Notes under the pieces: generated by a model | Databases searched by the model: none | Told to the model about the DNA's origin: nothing | Seen by the model: only the letters and a program-made list of their open reading frames with translations | Program-made: the position numbers and the translations under genes | Origin: Candidatus Gastranaerophilales bacterium | GTDB taxonomy: Bacteria; Cyanobacteriota; Vampirovibrionia; Gastranaerophilales; Gastranaerophilaceae | DNA: 24,614 bases | NCBI GenBank assembly: GCA_900767135.1 | Contig: CAAFYU010000047.1 | Location: 1 to 24,614 of the forward strand | Reading direction: 5' to 3' | Shown: positions 14,332 through 21,165 of the stretch, piece after piece | Position numbering within the stretch: the stretch's first letter is position 1 | Layout: each line of letters starts with the position of its first letter

Positions 14332-14724
14332 ATGCATAATTTTATTGAAGACAGGCGATTTGTGGCAAGCCTGATTAGACAAGTTTTAATTTCTCGATTG
14401 TGTGTAAGGGAAGCTATTTTGAATTTCCCGCATGATACTGATGATAAGAGTATCCATGCGGCTTATCATGCTTTGGTTCACTATGAAGCAGATGAGGATT
14501 TGAGATTGCGTGATACGGCTTATAGAGAAGAACAAGATGATTATTTGGAATTTATTTCTGATGTTTTAGAACGTGGTGAAGATTTGCCTGAAAATATTAT
14601 CAGAAACTATGAAAAATATTATTCTTGTGCTAATATACCCCATGAAGAAAATGCAAAAGGTTTTTTCAAAGGATTTTTCAGATTTCTGAACATTAAAGGA
14701 AGTTCTGACGTTAATATAAAGTAA
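14332..14724 (+). CDS. Small acidic hypothetical protein
   Basis: This is an unrecognised 130-residue protein. The N-terminal half is helical (FVASLIRQVLISRLCVREAI) and includes a His-containing helix (AAYHALVHYEADEDLRLRD). The middle is acidic, and the end has a Phe-rich basic segment (GFFKGFFRFLNIKG) that could touch a membrane. No signal peptide is seen. The ATG is 4 bases after the BlaI-type stop with no ribosome site of its own, so translational coupling is likely. Its place between a repressor and an exported protein suggests a role in the same response; nothing more can be said. Confidence 0.7.
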   Translation: MHNFIEDRRFVASLIRQVLISRLCVREAILNFPHDTDDKSIHAAYHALVHYEADEDLRLRDTAYREEQDDYLEFISDVLERGEDLPENIIRNYEKYYSCANIPHEENAKGFFKGFFRFLNIKGSSDVNIK

Positions 14725-14757
14725 GAGTTTATACAAAATAATAATTAAGGAGAAAGA

Positions 14758-15801
14758 ATGAAAAAGAAATTATTGACACTTTTCGCAGTAATGCTACTTG
14801 TCAGCGGGTGTGCGTTTGCGAAACCTAAACAGCAAAATCTTGATGTTTTACCATTATTTTCATCTCAATCAAACCAAGCTAACAGATTATGGGTTGGAAC
14901 TTTCCAACTTGCTTGGAATGATTTGATGGACGGCATCGTAAAAGGTCCTGTTTTGTTTACCGGCAAAACTCCTTCTGTTGTAAAACAATTGAATAATCAG
15001 GATTTTAAAGCTGATCAATTATCGGAAAATTCATATTACAAAACATACGGAGAAACTTCCCCGGAATTAAAAAAATCTATTGAGGAAGGTATCAAAGAAA
15101 AATTTGGCGAAACCAGTGATGTTTTGGACGGTGCTGATTGGACAAGAGCTAATGGAAAATACACAGTTTACGCTATGTTGAAGAAGGATTTCAAATTCTT
15201 AAAGGCTTTTGACAAGCTAAAATCTGAAAAATTCGGAAAGTCTGCAAAGAAAGTTCAATACTTTGGAATTGACAAAAAGAGCAACCACGAATTGTATGAC
15301 AACGTAACTGTTTTATTCTACAACTCTTCAAAAGATTTTGCAGTAGGCTTATTAACACAAAGTGATGACATCGTATATTTATACAGAACTGATGATAACA
15401 AATCTTTCGACAAACTTTATGCAGATATGCAAAAGAAACAGTCTGCATATAAAGATGTGGCAGATTTTGGAGAAAAAGATGAACTAAAAGTTCCAAATAT
15501 CAATTTGTATAAACTAAAATCTTTTGACGAGGTTTGCGAAAGACAAATTAAAGGAACAAATATAAAAATTGACAAAGCAGTCGAAACAGTTGACTTCAAA
15601 ATGAACAATGAAGGTGTTAAATTGAAGTCAGAAGCATTAATTATGACTAAAATGACAGCGTTAGCACCGGAAGCTTCTCACCCGAGAAAACTTTATTTCA
15701 ATGATACATTTGTAATGTTCTTGCAAGAAAGAGATAAACAACAACCTTATTTTGCTCTTAGAGTTAATGATGTTGCTGCAATTAACAAATTACAAAAATA
15801 A
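14758..15801 (+). CDS. Exported serpin-like protein (divergent)
   Basis: An exported protein of 347 residues. The N-terminus MKKKLLTLFAVMLLVSGC ends in a lipobox (VSGC, Cys18), but AFA after it would also suit ordinary signal peptidase. The order of motifs follows the serpin fold. YTVYAMLKKDFKFLKAFDK matches the serpin NYIFFKGKWxxPF strand. A strand and helix follow (NVTVLFYNSSKDFAVGLLT), then ELKVPNINLYKLKSFDEV (serpin LPKFxI...L). The C-terminal segment KAVETVDFKMNNEG, then YFNDTFVMFLQERDKQQPYF, matches serpin KAxxxxxExG and FxxxxPFxFxI. The hinge after NNEG (VKLKSEAL) lacks the small residues of inhibitory serpins, so inhibition of proteases is doubtful. AAGGAG precedes the ATG. It is the third gene after the BlaI-type repressor. 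The serpin assignment is by eye only. Confidence 0.6.
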   Translation: MKKKLLTLFAVMLLVSGCAFAKPKQQNLDVLPLFSSQSNQANRLWVGTFQLAWNDLMDGIVKGPVLFTGKTPSVVKQLNNQDFKADQLSENSYYKTYGETSPELKKSIEEGIKEKFGETSDVLDGADWTRANGKYTVYAMLKKDFKFLKAFDKLKSEKFGKSAKKVQYFGIDKKSNHELYDNVTVLFYNSSKDFAVGLLTQSDDIVYLYRTDDNKSFDKLYADMQKKQSAYKDVADFGEKDELKVPNINLYKLKSFDEVCERQIKGTNIKIDKAVETVDFKMNNEGVKLKSEALIMTKMTALAPEASHPRKLYFNDTFVMFLQERDKQQPYFALRVNDVAAINKLQK

Positions 15802-15813
15802 AATTTCATCAAT

Positions 15814-15852
15814 AAAAAAGACGAGGTTACAGGAATGTAATCTCGTTTTTTT
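15814..15852 (+). terminator. Intrinsic terminator after the serpin-like gene
   Basis: ACGAGGTTAC (15821-15830) pairs with GTAATCTCGT (15837-15846) with one G-U pair, extended by flanking A and T runs, and ends in seven T. It separates the operon from radA. Confidence 0.85.
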
Positions 15853-15868
15853 ATGATAATATTAGACT

Positions 15869-17242
15869 ATGGCGAAAGTAAAATCAAAATGGATATGCCA
15901 AGAATGTGGCTATGAATCGGCAGGATATTTGGGTAAGTGCCCTGAATGCGGAAGTTGGGGGAGTTTAGTTGAAGAAGTACAATTTACTGCACCAAAGGCG
16001 ACTCAAAACTCTGTTCACGACGAATTTATAAATAAAGAAAAACCGGAGTTATTAAAAGATATTCATATCGGCGAAGAGGTTCGGGTTTCTACAAATATAT
16101 CCGAATTTGACCGAATTTTGGGTGGTGGACTCGTTCAAGGTTCACTTGTTCTTATCGCAGGCGATCCTGGGATTGGAAAATCCACAATACTTTTGCAAAC
16201 AAGCGGACAACTTTGCAAAAACAACAAAAAAGTTCTGTATGTTTCAGCGGAAGAAAGTGCAAGCCAGCTAAAATTGCGAGCACAAAGGCTTTCAATAAAC
16301 TCTGACAATCTTTATGTTTATCCGCAAACATCAATGGAAAGCATTAAAGCACAGATTGAAGATATCGCTCCCGATATTGTAGTTATAGATAGTATCCAAG
16401 CTATTTATTCGCAAAATGTAGCTAGTTCTGCCGGAAGCGTTTCTCAAATCAGAGAATGCACAAATCTCTTGATGCACATTGCAAAATCAAAAAATATTAC
16501 AGTTGTTGTAATCGGACATGTTACAAAAGATGGAAACATTGCAGGACCGAAGGTTTTAGAGCACATGGTTGACACAGTAATTTACTTTGAAGGCGACAAG
16601 TACAAATCTTACAGAATGTTGCGTTCAATGAAAAACCGTTTCGGCAACACGTCAGAAGTCGGGATTTTTGAAATGCACACAGATGGGCTCCACGAAGTTA
16701 AAAATCCTAATGAATTGTTCTTAAACGAACGCTCTCAAGTTGCAGCCCCAGGGAGTGCAATTATCGTTACAAACGAAGGGACACGCCCGCTTTTGGTTGA
16801 AATTCAAGCACTTGTCGGCACAACTCCATATCCGACACCAAGACGAGTTACAAACGGAGTCGACACAAGCAGAGTGTTGCAGATTTTGGCGGTTTTGGAA
16901 AAACGAGTAGGGCTAAATCTTTCAAAACAAGATGTTTACGTCAATGTTATGGGCGGAATAGATGTATCGGAACCATCAGCAGATCTTGGAATTGCACTTG
17001 CCGTCGCAACTTGTGCAAGAGATGTTGTAGTGGATCCGCAGACAGTAATTATTGGGGAAATCGGCTTGTCAGGCGAAATTCACCCTGTGAATAACATTGA
17101 AAAGCGTCTTAATGAAGCAATTACATCTGGATTTAAAAAAGCAATAATTCCTTTTGCTAATAAAATTAACGACAAAAGGATAGAAATAGTTCCTGTAAAA
17201 CGTCTGATTGACGCCATCAGTGCTTGCGTTTCTAAGAATTAG
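15869..17242 (+). CDS. radA: DNA repair protein RadA (Sms)
   Basis: RadA is a RecA-like ATPase that drives branch migration during recombinational repair. The length (457) is standard and all landmarks are present. The N-terminal zinc finger has Cys10, Cys13, Cys24 and Cys27. Walker A is GDPGIGKS at 98-105, and Walker B is in IVVIDSIQ. The RadA-specific KNRFG is at 255-259, and a Lon-like domain spans about 300-457 (VNVMGGIDVSEPSADLGIALAVA). There is no ribosome site before the ATG. The AT-rich hexamer TAATAT ends 6 bases upstream, so this mRNA may also be leaderless, though no good -35 is seen because the terminator occupies that position. No intrinsic terminator follows, only an imperfect repeat hairpin. 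Confidence 0.97.
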   Translation: MAKVKSKWICQECGYESAGYLGKCPECGSWGSLVEEVQFTAPKATQNSVHDEFINKEKPELLKDIHIGEEVRVSTNISEFDRILGGGLVQGSLVLIAGDPGIGKSTILLQTSGQLCKNNKKVLYVSAEESASQLKLRAQRLSINSDNLYVYPQTSMESIKAQIEDIAPDIVVIDSIQAIYSQNVASSAGSVSQIRECTNLLMHIAKSKNITVVVIGHVTKDGNIAGPKVLEHMVDTVIYFEGDKYKSYRMLRSMKNRFGNTSEVGIFEMHTDGLHEVKNPNELFLNERSQVAAPGSAIIVTNEGTRPLLVEIQALVGTTPYPTPRRVTNGVDTSRVLQILAVLEKRVGLNLSKQDVYVNVMGGIDVSEPSADLGIALAVATCARDVVVDPQTVIIGEIGLSGEIHPVNNIEKRLNEAITSGFKKAIIPFANKINDKRIEIVPVKRLIDAISACVSKN

Positions 17243-17310
17243 GTGCAACGCACAGTAAAGTAGCTAAGCAACTAGGGCTCTAAGGTCGTTATAAAATAAT
17301 TACGGAATCG

Positions 17311-17372
17311 TCATTCTGAAAGCTTAGAAAAAATAATGCGAGTATCGATAATTCTTCTTGCTATTCAGAATC
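17311..17372. repeat. Imperfect long inverted repeat downstream of radA
   Basis: The 221-base gap after radA holds ATTCTGAA (17313-17320) pairing with TTCAGAAT (17364-17371), with more imperfect pairing inside. The outer wording GTCATTCTGA matches the REP-like repeats at 1-12 and 4796-4845. I see nothing else in the gap except the TATAAT at 17423-17428 that may serve the next gene. Confidence 0.5.
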
Positions 17373-17472
17373 TATTTTTAGAATAAATTAAAATAGCAAA
17401 AAATTTCATGTTTGTATTTTAATATAATAGTTCTTATTTGATTAGATTTTAGTTTTACAAGGAATGTCAAAA

Positions 17473-17904
17473 GTGAAGGTAAATTCAATTAACTCTAATT
17501 TTAACAGTAATAAAAATAACTTAACACCCAAAAAATCTCCAAATTTTACAGGAACTATTTTAATGAAAGGTGTTTGGCCTGCTGGTATAGAAGGTAAATT
17601 TATTGCTAATAATGCAGTAACGAAGGCTATTAAAAAGTATTCAATAACCGCAGAAATGTTTGAAAAAGAACGAGTAGAGTATAAATTTGCCAAGAATATG
17701 CGTAAGTATGCTGTAAATCATAGACCTGTTTACAGGTTGAAGGTTTCTGTGAAAAAAGACAAACCTACTTTTTGGGATAAAATTAAGTATGCTTTAGGTT
17801 TACAACCCAAAACTTATATGTCTAAATATTATCACTCAGCTGCGACAACAGATGTGTTTCTTGATCAAAGATTGGGAGCAGTGTTTTATCGTTTAACCGA
17901 ATAA
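17473..17904 (+). CDS. Small basic protein with N-terminal NFxG motif
   Basis: This is an unrecognised basic protein of 143 residues (from GTG 17473). I prefer GTG 17473 over ATG 17464 because AAGGA at 17459-17463 touches the ATG but is well spaced for the GTG. The product then begins MKVNSINSNFN and reaches KSPNFTGTI. The body has helices rich in Lys, a stretch YKFAKNMRKYAVNHRPVYRLKV, and ends in YRLTE. No signal peptide is seen. The N-terminus resembles that of the 75-residue protein at 1454-1681. TATAAT at 17423-17428 may be its -10 box. It is convergent with aroQ, with a one-base gap between the stop codons and no visible terminator. Confidence 0.65.
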   Translation: MKVNSINSNFNSNKNNLTPKKSPNFTGTILMKGVWPAGIEGKFIANNAVTKAIKKYSITAEMFEKERVEYKFAKNMRKYAVNHRPVYRLKVSVKKDKPTFWDKIKYALGLQPKTYMSKYYHSAATTDVFLDQRLGAVFYRLTE

Positions 17905-17905
17905 A

Positions 17906-18352
17906 TTATTCATTTGGCGTCGATTTAATACAGTTAACAATTGCGTTTAATCCAAGTTTGTAGCTGTTTACGCCAAACCCTGAAATTTGCCCGATACAAA
18001 CAGGTGCAAGGTATGAGTGATGTCTGAATTCTTCTCGTTTGTAAATATTTGTCATGTGAACTTCAACTGTTGGAAGGTTAACAGCTGAAATTGCATCTCG
18101 AATTGCAACACTTGTGTGGGTGTAAGCTCCGGCGTTTATTACTATTCCATCAAAGCTGTCTTTTGCAGATTGGATTTTTTCGACAATTTCTCCTTCAAAG
18201 TTGCTTTGGAATGTTTCAATATCAACTCCAAGTTTGAATGAATATGTATATAAATCTTTTTCTAAATCTTTCAAAGTCATGCTTCCATACTTTTCAGGTT
18301 CCCGAAATCCAAGCATATTCATATTTACGCCGTTTATAATAAGAATTTTCAT
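17906..18352 (-). CDS. aroQ: Type II 3-dehydroquinate dehydratase
   Basis: This is the third step of the shikimate pathway, converting 3-dehydroquinate to 3-dehydroshikimate. The length (148) is standard for the dodecameric type II enzyme. The N-terminus MKILIINGVNMNMLGFREP contains the lid loop; the usual NGPNLNLLG reads NGVNMNMLG here. Catalytic Tyr22 is in EKYGSMT. The substrate-binding segment NAGAYTHTS is at 73-81 (usually NPGAYTHTS), and catalytic His99 is in EVHMTN, followed by REEFRHHS. TGAGG lies upstream of the ATG with a good promoter behind it. No other shikimate genes are near. Confidence 0.95.
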   Translation of the reverse strand: MKILIINGVNMNMLGFREPEKYGSMTLKDLEKDLYTYSFKLGVDIETFQSNFEGEIVEKIQSAKDSFDGIVINAGAYTHTSVAIRDAISAVNLPTVEVHMTNIYKREEFRHHSYLAPVCIGQISGFGVNSYKLGLNAIVNCIKSTPNE

Positions 18353-18370
18353 TGTTTTACCTCAATCACT

Positions 18371-18399
18371 ATTGTAACACAAAATCAAGCAACTGTGAA
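18371..18399 (-). promoter_or_regulatory. aroQ promoter
   Basis: On the minus strand TTCACA (18399-18394), a 17-base spacer and TACAAT (18376-18371) precede the ribosome site and ATG 18352. Confidence 0.6.
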
Positions 18400-18435
18400 G
18401 TTTTGTAAAATTTTTGACAACATGTGTGACGAATT

Positions 18436-18528
18436 TTTCATGCTTGAATTATCATGCATGTACAACTATCCCCAAATCTCCTCCCAAGATTATTGTTCAA
18501 AGTCACGCAAGATGTGTGACTTTTTTTT
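18436..18528 (+). ncRNA. Candidate small RNA: C/U-rich stretch and terminator
   Basis: No gene lies upstream on this strand for about 600 bases, yet 18499-18528 is a clear intrinsic terminator. Before it lie a small hairpin (CATGC 18439-18443 / GCATG 18456-18460) and an unpaired pyrimidine-rich stretch containing TCTCCTCCC (18477-18485), complementary to ribosome-binding sites of the AGGAG type. The next gene has its own promoter after the terminator. The 5' end is not defined: TTGACA at 18414-18419 is a candidate -35, but no good -10 follows. The layout recalls the cyanobacterial Yfr1 RNA (unpaired C/U-rich core before a terminator), but the sequence is not a match. Confidence 0.4.
18499..18528 (+). 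terminator. Intrinsic terminator in the aroQ upstream region
   Basis: AAAGTCAC (18499-18506) pairs with GTGACTTT (18516-18523), loop of 9, followed by further T to 18528 (eight T in a row from 18521). Confidence 0.8.
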
Positions 18529-18537
18529 ATGTCTTTC

Positions 18538-18565
18538 TTGACTTATGTGAATAAATCGCTACAAT
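18538..18565 (+). promoter_or_regulatory. Promoter of the small beta-rich protein gene
   Basis: TTGACT (18538-18543), a 16-base spacer and TACAAT (18560-18565) begin just after the terminator and give a 5' leader of about 26 bases. Confidence 0.65.
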
Positions 18566-18597
18566 ATATAGTGTAAGACATTTTTAGGGAAGTTTAA

Positions 18598-18855
18598 ATG
18601 AGATTAGTGGAAAAGCTGAAAGATTATGAAAATCAGTACATGTTTATCAAATGGGCGACAGGTGGTGAATATGGAAAATTGATTTATGCAGGAGAAGATT
18701 TTATCGAATTCAACGTGATTGATGTTGATACGATGGATTATTCAGAAACTGTACTAATTCATGCTCCTTTGATTTTGGAAGTTGCAATTGGCGGGGCAGA
18801 TGTTCAGCGAATTGTTGCGGAAGTTTCCTCAAAAATATCTATTGATGAAGGTTAA
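18598..18855 (+). CDS. Small beta-rich protein, possibly Sm/SH3-like fold
   Basis: This 85-residue cytoplasmic protein is not recognised. Predicted strands follow the order of a small beta-barrel: YMFIKWATGGEYGKLIYAGE, DFIEFNVID, then ETVLIHAPLILEVAIGG, and a short C-terminal helix (DVQRIVAEVSSK). The pattern GGEYGKLIYAGEDFIEFNV resembles the G-x-L...D-x-x-x-x strand pair of Sm-like and similar RNA-binding barrels, but this is a shape argument only. AGGGA precedes the ATG. The promoter lies just downstream of the candidate small RNA. A hairpin, AGCTTTAA/TTAAAGCT (18888-18915), with following T ends the transcript. Confidence 0.7.
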   Translation: MRLVEKLKDYENQYMFIKWATGGEYGKLIYAGEDFIEFNVIDVDTMDYSETVLIHAPLILEVAIGGADVQRIVAEVSSKISIDEG

Positions 18856-18887
18856 GTTCTGTTTTTTTTATATGAATATCCTACCGG

Positions 18888-18919
18888 AGCTTTAAAATTT
18901 TTAAATATTAAAGCTTTTT
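18888..18919 (+). terminator. Terminator overlapping the end of the convergent gene
   Basis: AGCTTTAA (18888-18895) pairs with TTAAAGCT (18908-18915) and four further T follow. The second arm lies inside the last codons of the minus-strand gene at 18901. Confidence 0.5.
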
Positions 18920-19569
18920 CGAGCACCTTCTTCGTGGTAGAAACCGCCACCACAGATTGTTTCAACAACTTTTAATACGAATTCCCTTGGTGCGTCTACC
19001 TGATTTAGATAAAACTCTCTATTTGGCAAGTGACGAATTTTCATTATTGAATTTTGTGTTGATTCAGGTGGAATAAATAATGATGCAACTTCATTATCAA
19101 GAAGTTTAACCATTTCTTCGTCGTGGTCTGTAACCCCTTTCATAAGCTCGTTATAGTTGCCTTTAATAGCCATAATTCTGCTTGAAAGCAAATGTTGACC
19201 GCCTTCACGATAAAGAGCTTGCGGTTGATAATTACAGCGAGTTGTAAAGCTCATTTTGTGCCATAAAATATTGACGATAACAACAGATTTTTGCGGATCT
19301 GTATCAACGTAAATGTTTTGAGTTGTGATGTTTCTGGAAGAAAAAGCCTCTTTCAACGTATCTACAACGATTTGAAGGTTGTCTATCATTCTTGCAAAAA
19401 TCTCATTTGTGTTGATATTTGCGTGTTGATAGTCCAAAAATTGTTTGTACATGTGAGTCGAAACGAGTCCGATTCTCTCTTGAATAAGAGCTGATTTTCT
19501 TGCTGATGTTTCAGAATTATCAAAGCTTTCAAAGTTATTTAGCAATATTCTCCGTCCTTTTATCCACAT
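18901..19569 (-). CDS. Conserved-looking hypothetical protein
   Basis: I do not recognise this protein of up to 222 residues. The N-terminal third is helical (SALIQERIGLVSTHMYKQF; EIFARMIDNLQIVVDTLKEA). The middle has strands and a Cys/aromatic stretch (KSVVIVNILWHKMSFTTRCN). The end carries GGGFYHEEGARKSF. There is no signal peptide. Two starts compete: ATG 19569 has no ribosome site, while TTG 19545, eight codons in, has GGACGGAG just upstream and would begin MLNNFESFD; I find the TTG credible. TATAAT (minus strand, 19603-19598) would put transcription start about 20-45 bases before these. It is convergent with the small beta-rich gene. Confidence 0.65.
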   Translation of the reverse strand: MWIKGRRILLNNFESFDNSETSARKSALIQERIGLVSTHMYKQFLDYQHANINTNEIFARMIDNLQIVVDTLKEAFSSRNITTQNIYVDTDPQKSVVIVNILWHKMSFTTRCNYQPQALYREGGQHLLSSRIMAIKGNYNELMKGVTDHDEEMVKLLDNEVASLFIPPESTQNSIMKIRHLPNREFYLNQVDAPREFVLKVVETICGGGFYHEEGARKSFNI

Positions 19570-19720
19570 GTAATAATAAACATGAAATTATGTAAAGATT
19601 ATATGTTTTTTTTTTACAAAGTTGAATACGTAATTGGGTTTATTTATCTTTTAGTAAATTTTAATTCGGGGTTGAAATAGTAAGTTCAACTATTATATTA
19701 TGTTCTGTGCGGACAGCGGG

Positions 19721-19767
19721 AACTTTTTATGGAAAAAGTTTATGTAGGTCGGCATTGCTATGCCGAC
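19721..19767. repeat. Dispersed palindrome, second copy, with adjacent hairpin
   Basis: GTCGGCATTGCTATGCCGAC (19748-19767), with GTAG before it, is the exact reverse complement of 130-153 (24 identical bases). Just before it, AACTTTTT (19721-19728) pairs with AAAAAGTT (19733-19740). The pair lies in the 208-base gap between bioC's 3' end and the gene at 18901; nothing else was seen in this gap. It could end bioC transcription, but there is no U-run after the stronger stem. Confidence 0.75.
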
Positions 19768-19777
19768 AATATGATGT

Positions 19778-20515
19778 TTATTTCTTTCTACAAATGATAA
19801 TTACAGGCGAATAAGTCAATGTGATATCAGGAAATTTTTCTTTATAGTTGTCACAAAAACTTTTGACTTCTTTGAAGGTCCAATGTTGTGCAGTCAGAGA
19901 GTTTACGCCGGTTGTTTTCATATGTGCCAAAAGCTCCAACGGACTTGAAAATTGTAATGTTTTTGTGAATTCTTCAGAATGCAGAATTTCAAAATCCTTT
20001 TCAAAAATATTTTTTATCTCGCCAAAACTTTTATAAGATAATGAAAGACCTGACAATGCTTCGATTTCCTTGTAATTTCCGGCGGAAAATGTTGAAAAAG
20101 CCAGAATTCCATCTTTGTTTAAGATGGTTTTGCAATGAGAACTTACGTTTTCAAGATTGTTAAACCACTGAAACATTGCGTTCGAAACAATTAAATCAAC
20201 TTTTTGTGACGGCTTTATTTTTATAGCATTGCCAAGATAAAATTTCGTATTTGGTATAATTTTATCAATATAAATTTTGGATTTTTCGACCAAATCGTTT
20301 GCTAAAAAAGTTTTGAATTTGATAGAATTTATCAGTTCTCGTGTGAGAATTCCTGTACCGCAACCGAGTTCCAGCACAGTGTCAAAGTTTGAACCTGTTT
20401 CAACAAGTGCAGATACGAGTTTTTTTGCCATAAGTTGTTGAACGATGGCGTTTTGGTCGTAGGTTTCAAAACTTTTTTCAAACTGTTTTTTTATGATTTT
20501 AGAGTTTACTTGCAT
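19778..20515 (-). CDS. bioC: Malonyl-ACP O-methyltransferase BioC
   Basis: BioC uses SAM to methylate the free carboxyl of malonyl-ACP, disguising it so that fatty-acid enzymes can extend it to pimeloyl-ACP methyl ester. At 245 residues it is normal. SAM motif I is LELGCGTG at 48-55, with the second strand motif FLANDLVEKS and motif SNAMFQWFNN, which is typical of BioC. The N-terminus IIKKQFEKSFETYDQNA also matches the family (xFxxAAxxYDxxA). It overlaps the end of bioG by 10 bases, giving a tight operon bioF-bioG-bioC. Confidence 0.9.
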   Translation of the reverse strand: MQVNSKIIKKQFEKSFETYDQNAIVQQLMAKKLVSALVETGSNFDTVLELGCGTGILTRELINSIKFKTFLANDLVEKSKIYIDKIIPNTKFYLGNAIKIKPSQKVDLIVSNAMFQWFNNLENVSSHCKTILNKDGILAFSTFSAGNYKEIEALSGLSLSYKSFGEIKNIFEKDFEILHSEEFTKTLQFSSPLELLAHMKTTGVNSLTAQHWTFKEVKSFCDNYKEKFPDITLTYSPVIIICRKK

Positions 20516-21165
20516 AATATCTCATTCCAACTTTTGAAATTATAATACGGAAAGTGTCCGCTTTCAAGCATTTCAATCTCAGAATTTTCTTGCCAGAAAT
20601 TCACTTGATTTTTTGTTGGAATAATTTTGTCGTGAGTAGAAATTAATGCTTTATCATAAAAATGGGTGTAATTAATTTCTGTTGTCTTAATTTTTTCGTA
20701 AAGAGCTCTAAGTTCTTTTTCTCTGTTTTCAATTGTGCGTTTTACAGGTGTTTTTATATATTTTTCAAATTCTTCATTGCTGTCAAATATGTTTTGGTAG
20801 AATTTCCCTTCTAGTCCTGTTTTTGCGTGTCTAAGTGTCAAAAGAAACGGTTTTTGCGGAATTCCAAATTCGTCATCAACAGGTTTTGCAGTCCCATTAA
20901 CGGCAATTTTTTTTGTAAATTTTGGAAGTTTATCTTTTAGCAAATATGCGACAAAAACCCCCATTGACCAAGCAATTAGGTTAATATTTTTATAATTACT
21001 AAAATCTGTTTTGGGTAAATCGAGTTTGTTATAATCATACATTATTATTACGTCAAAATCCCCGCAATCTAGGAATTTGAATGGAGTTTCGTCAAAACTC
21101 CAACCGGCAAAAAATATGATTAAATTTTCTTTATTTTGTTTGTTTAGCCAATGAAATTGCATCAA
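20506..21165 (-). CDS. bioG: Pimeloyl-ACP methyl ester esterase BioG
   Basis: BioG removes the methyl group from pimeloyl-ACP methyl ester, releasing pimeloyl-ACP for BioF. It is the alternative to BioH. At 219 residues it fits the BioG (DUF452) family. The N-terminal part has LIIFFAGWSFDETPF. The nucleophile elbow is AWSMG with Ser67, the likely acid is Asp179 (STHDKIIP) and the base His204 (ESGHFPYY). It starts 35 bases inside the end of bioF and runs into bioC, so the three genes are co-translated. Confidence 0.9.
   Translation of the reverse strand: MMQFHWLNKQNKENLIIFFAGWSFDETPFKFLDCGDFDVIIMYDYNKLDLPKTDFSNYKNINLIAWSMGVFVAYLLKDKLPKFTKKIAVNGTAKPVDDEFGIPQKPFLLTLRHAKTGLEGKFYQNIFDSNEEFEKYIKTPVKRTIENREKELRALYEKIKTTEINYTHFYDKALISTHDKIIPTKNQVNFWQENSEIEMLESGHFPYYNFKSWNEILCK

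Noticed and set aside
18436..18528. Identification as Yfr1
   Set aside because: The unpaired core reads TCTCCTCCC and not the conserved ACTCCTCACAC, and the 5' hairpin is weak; only the general layout is similar.
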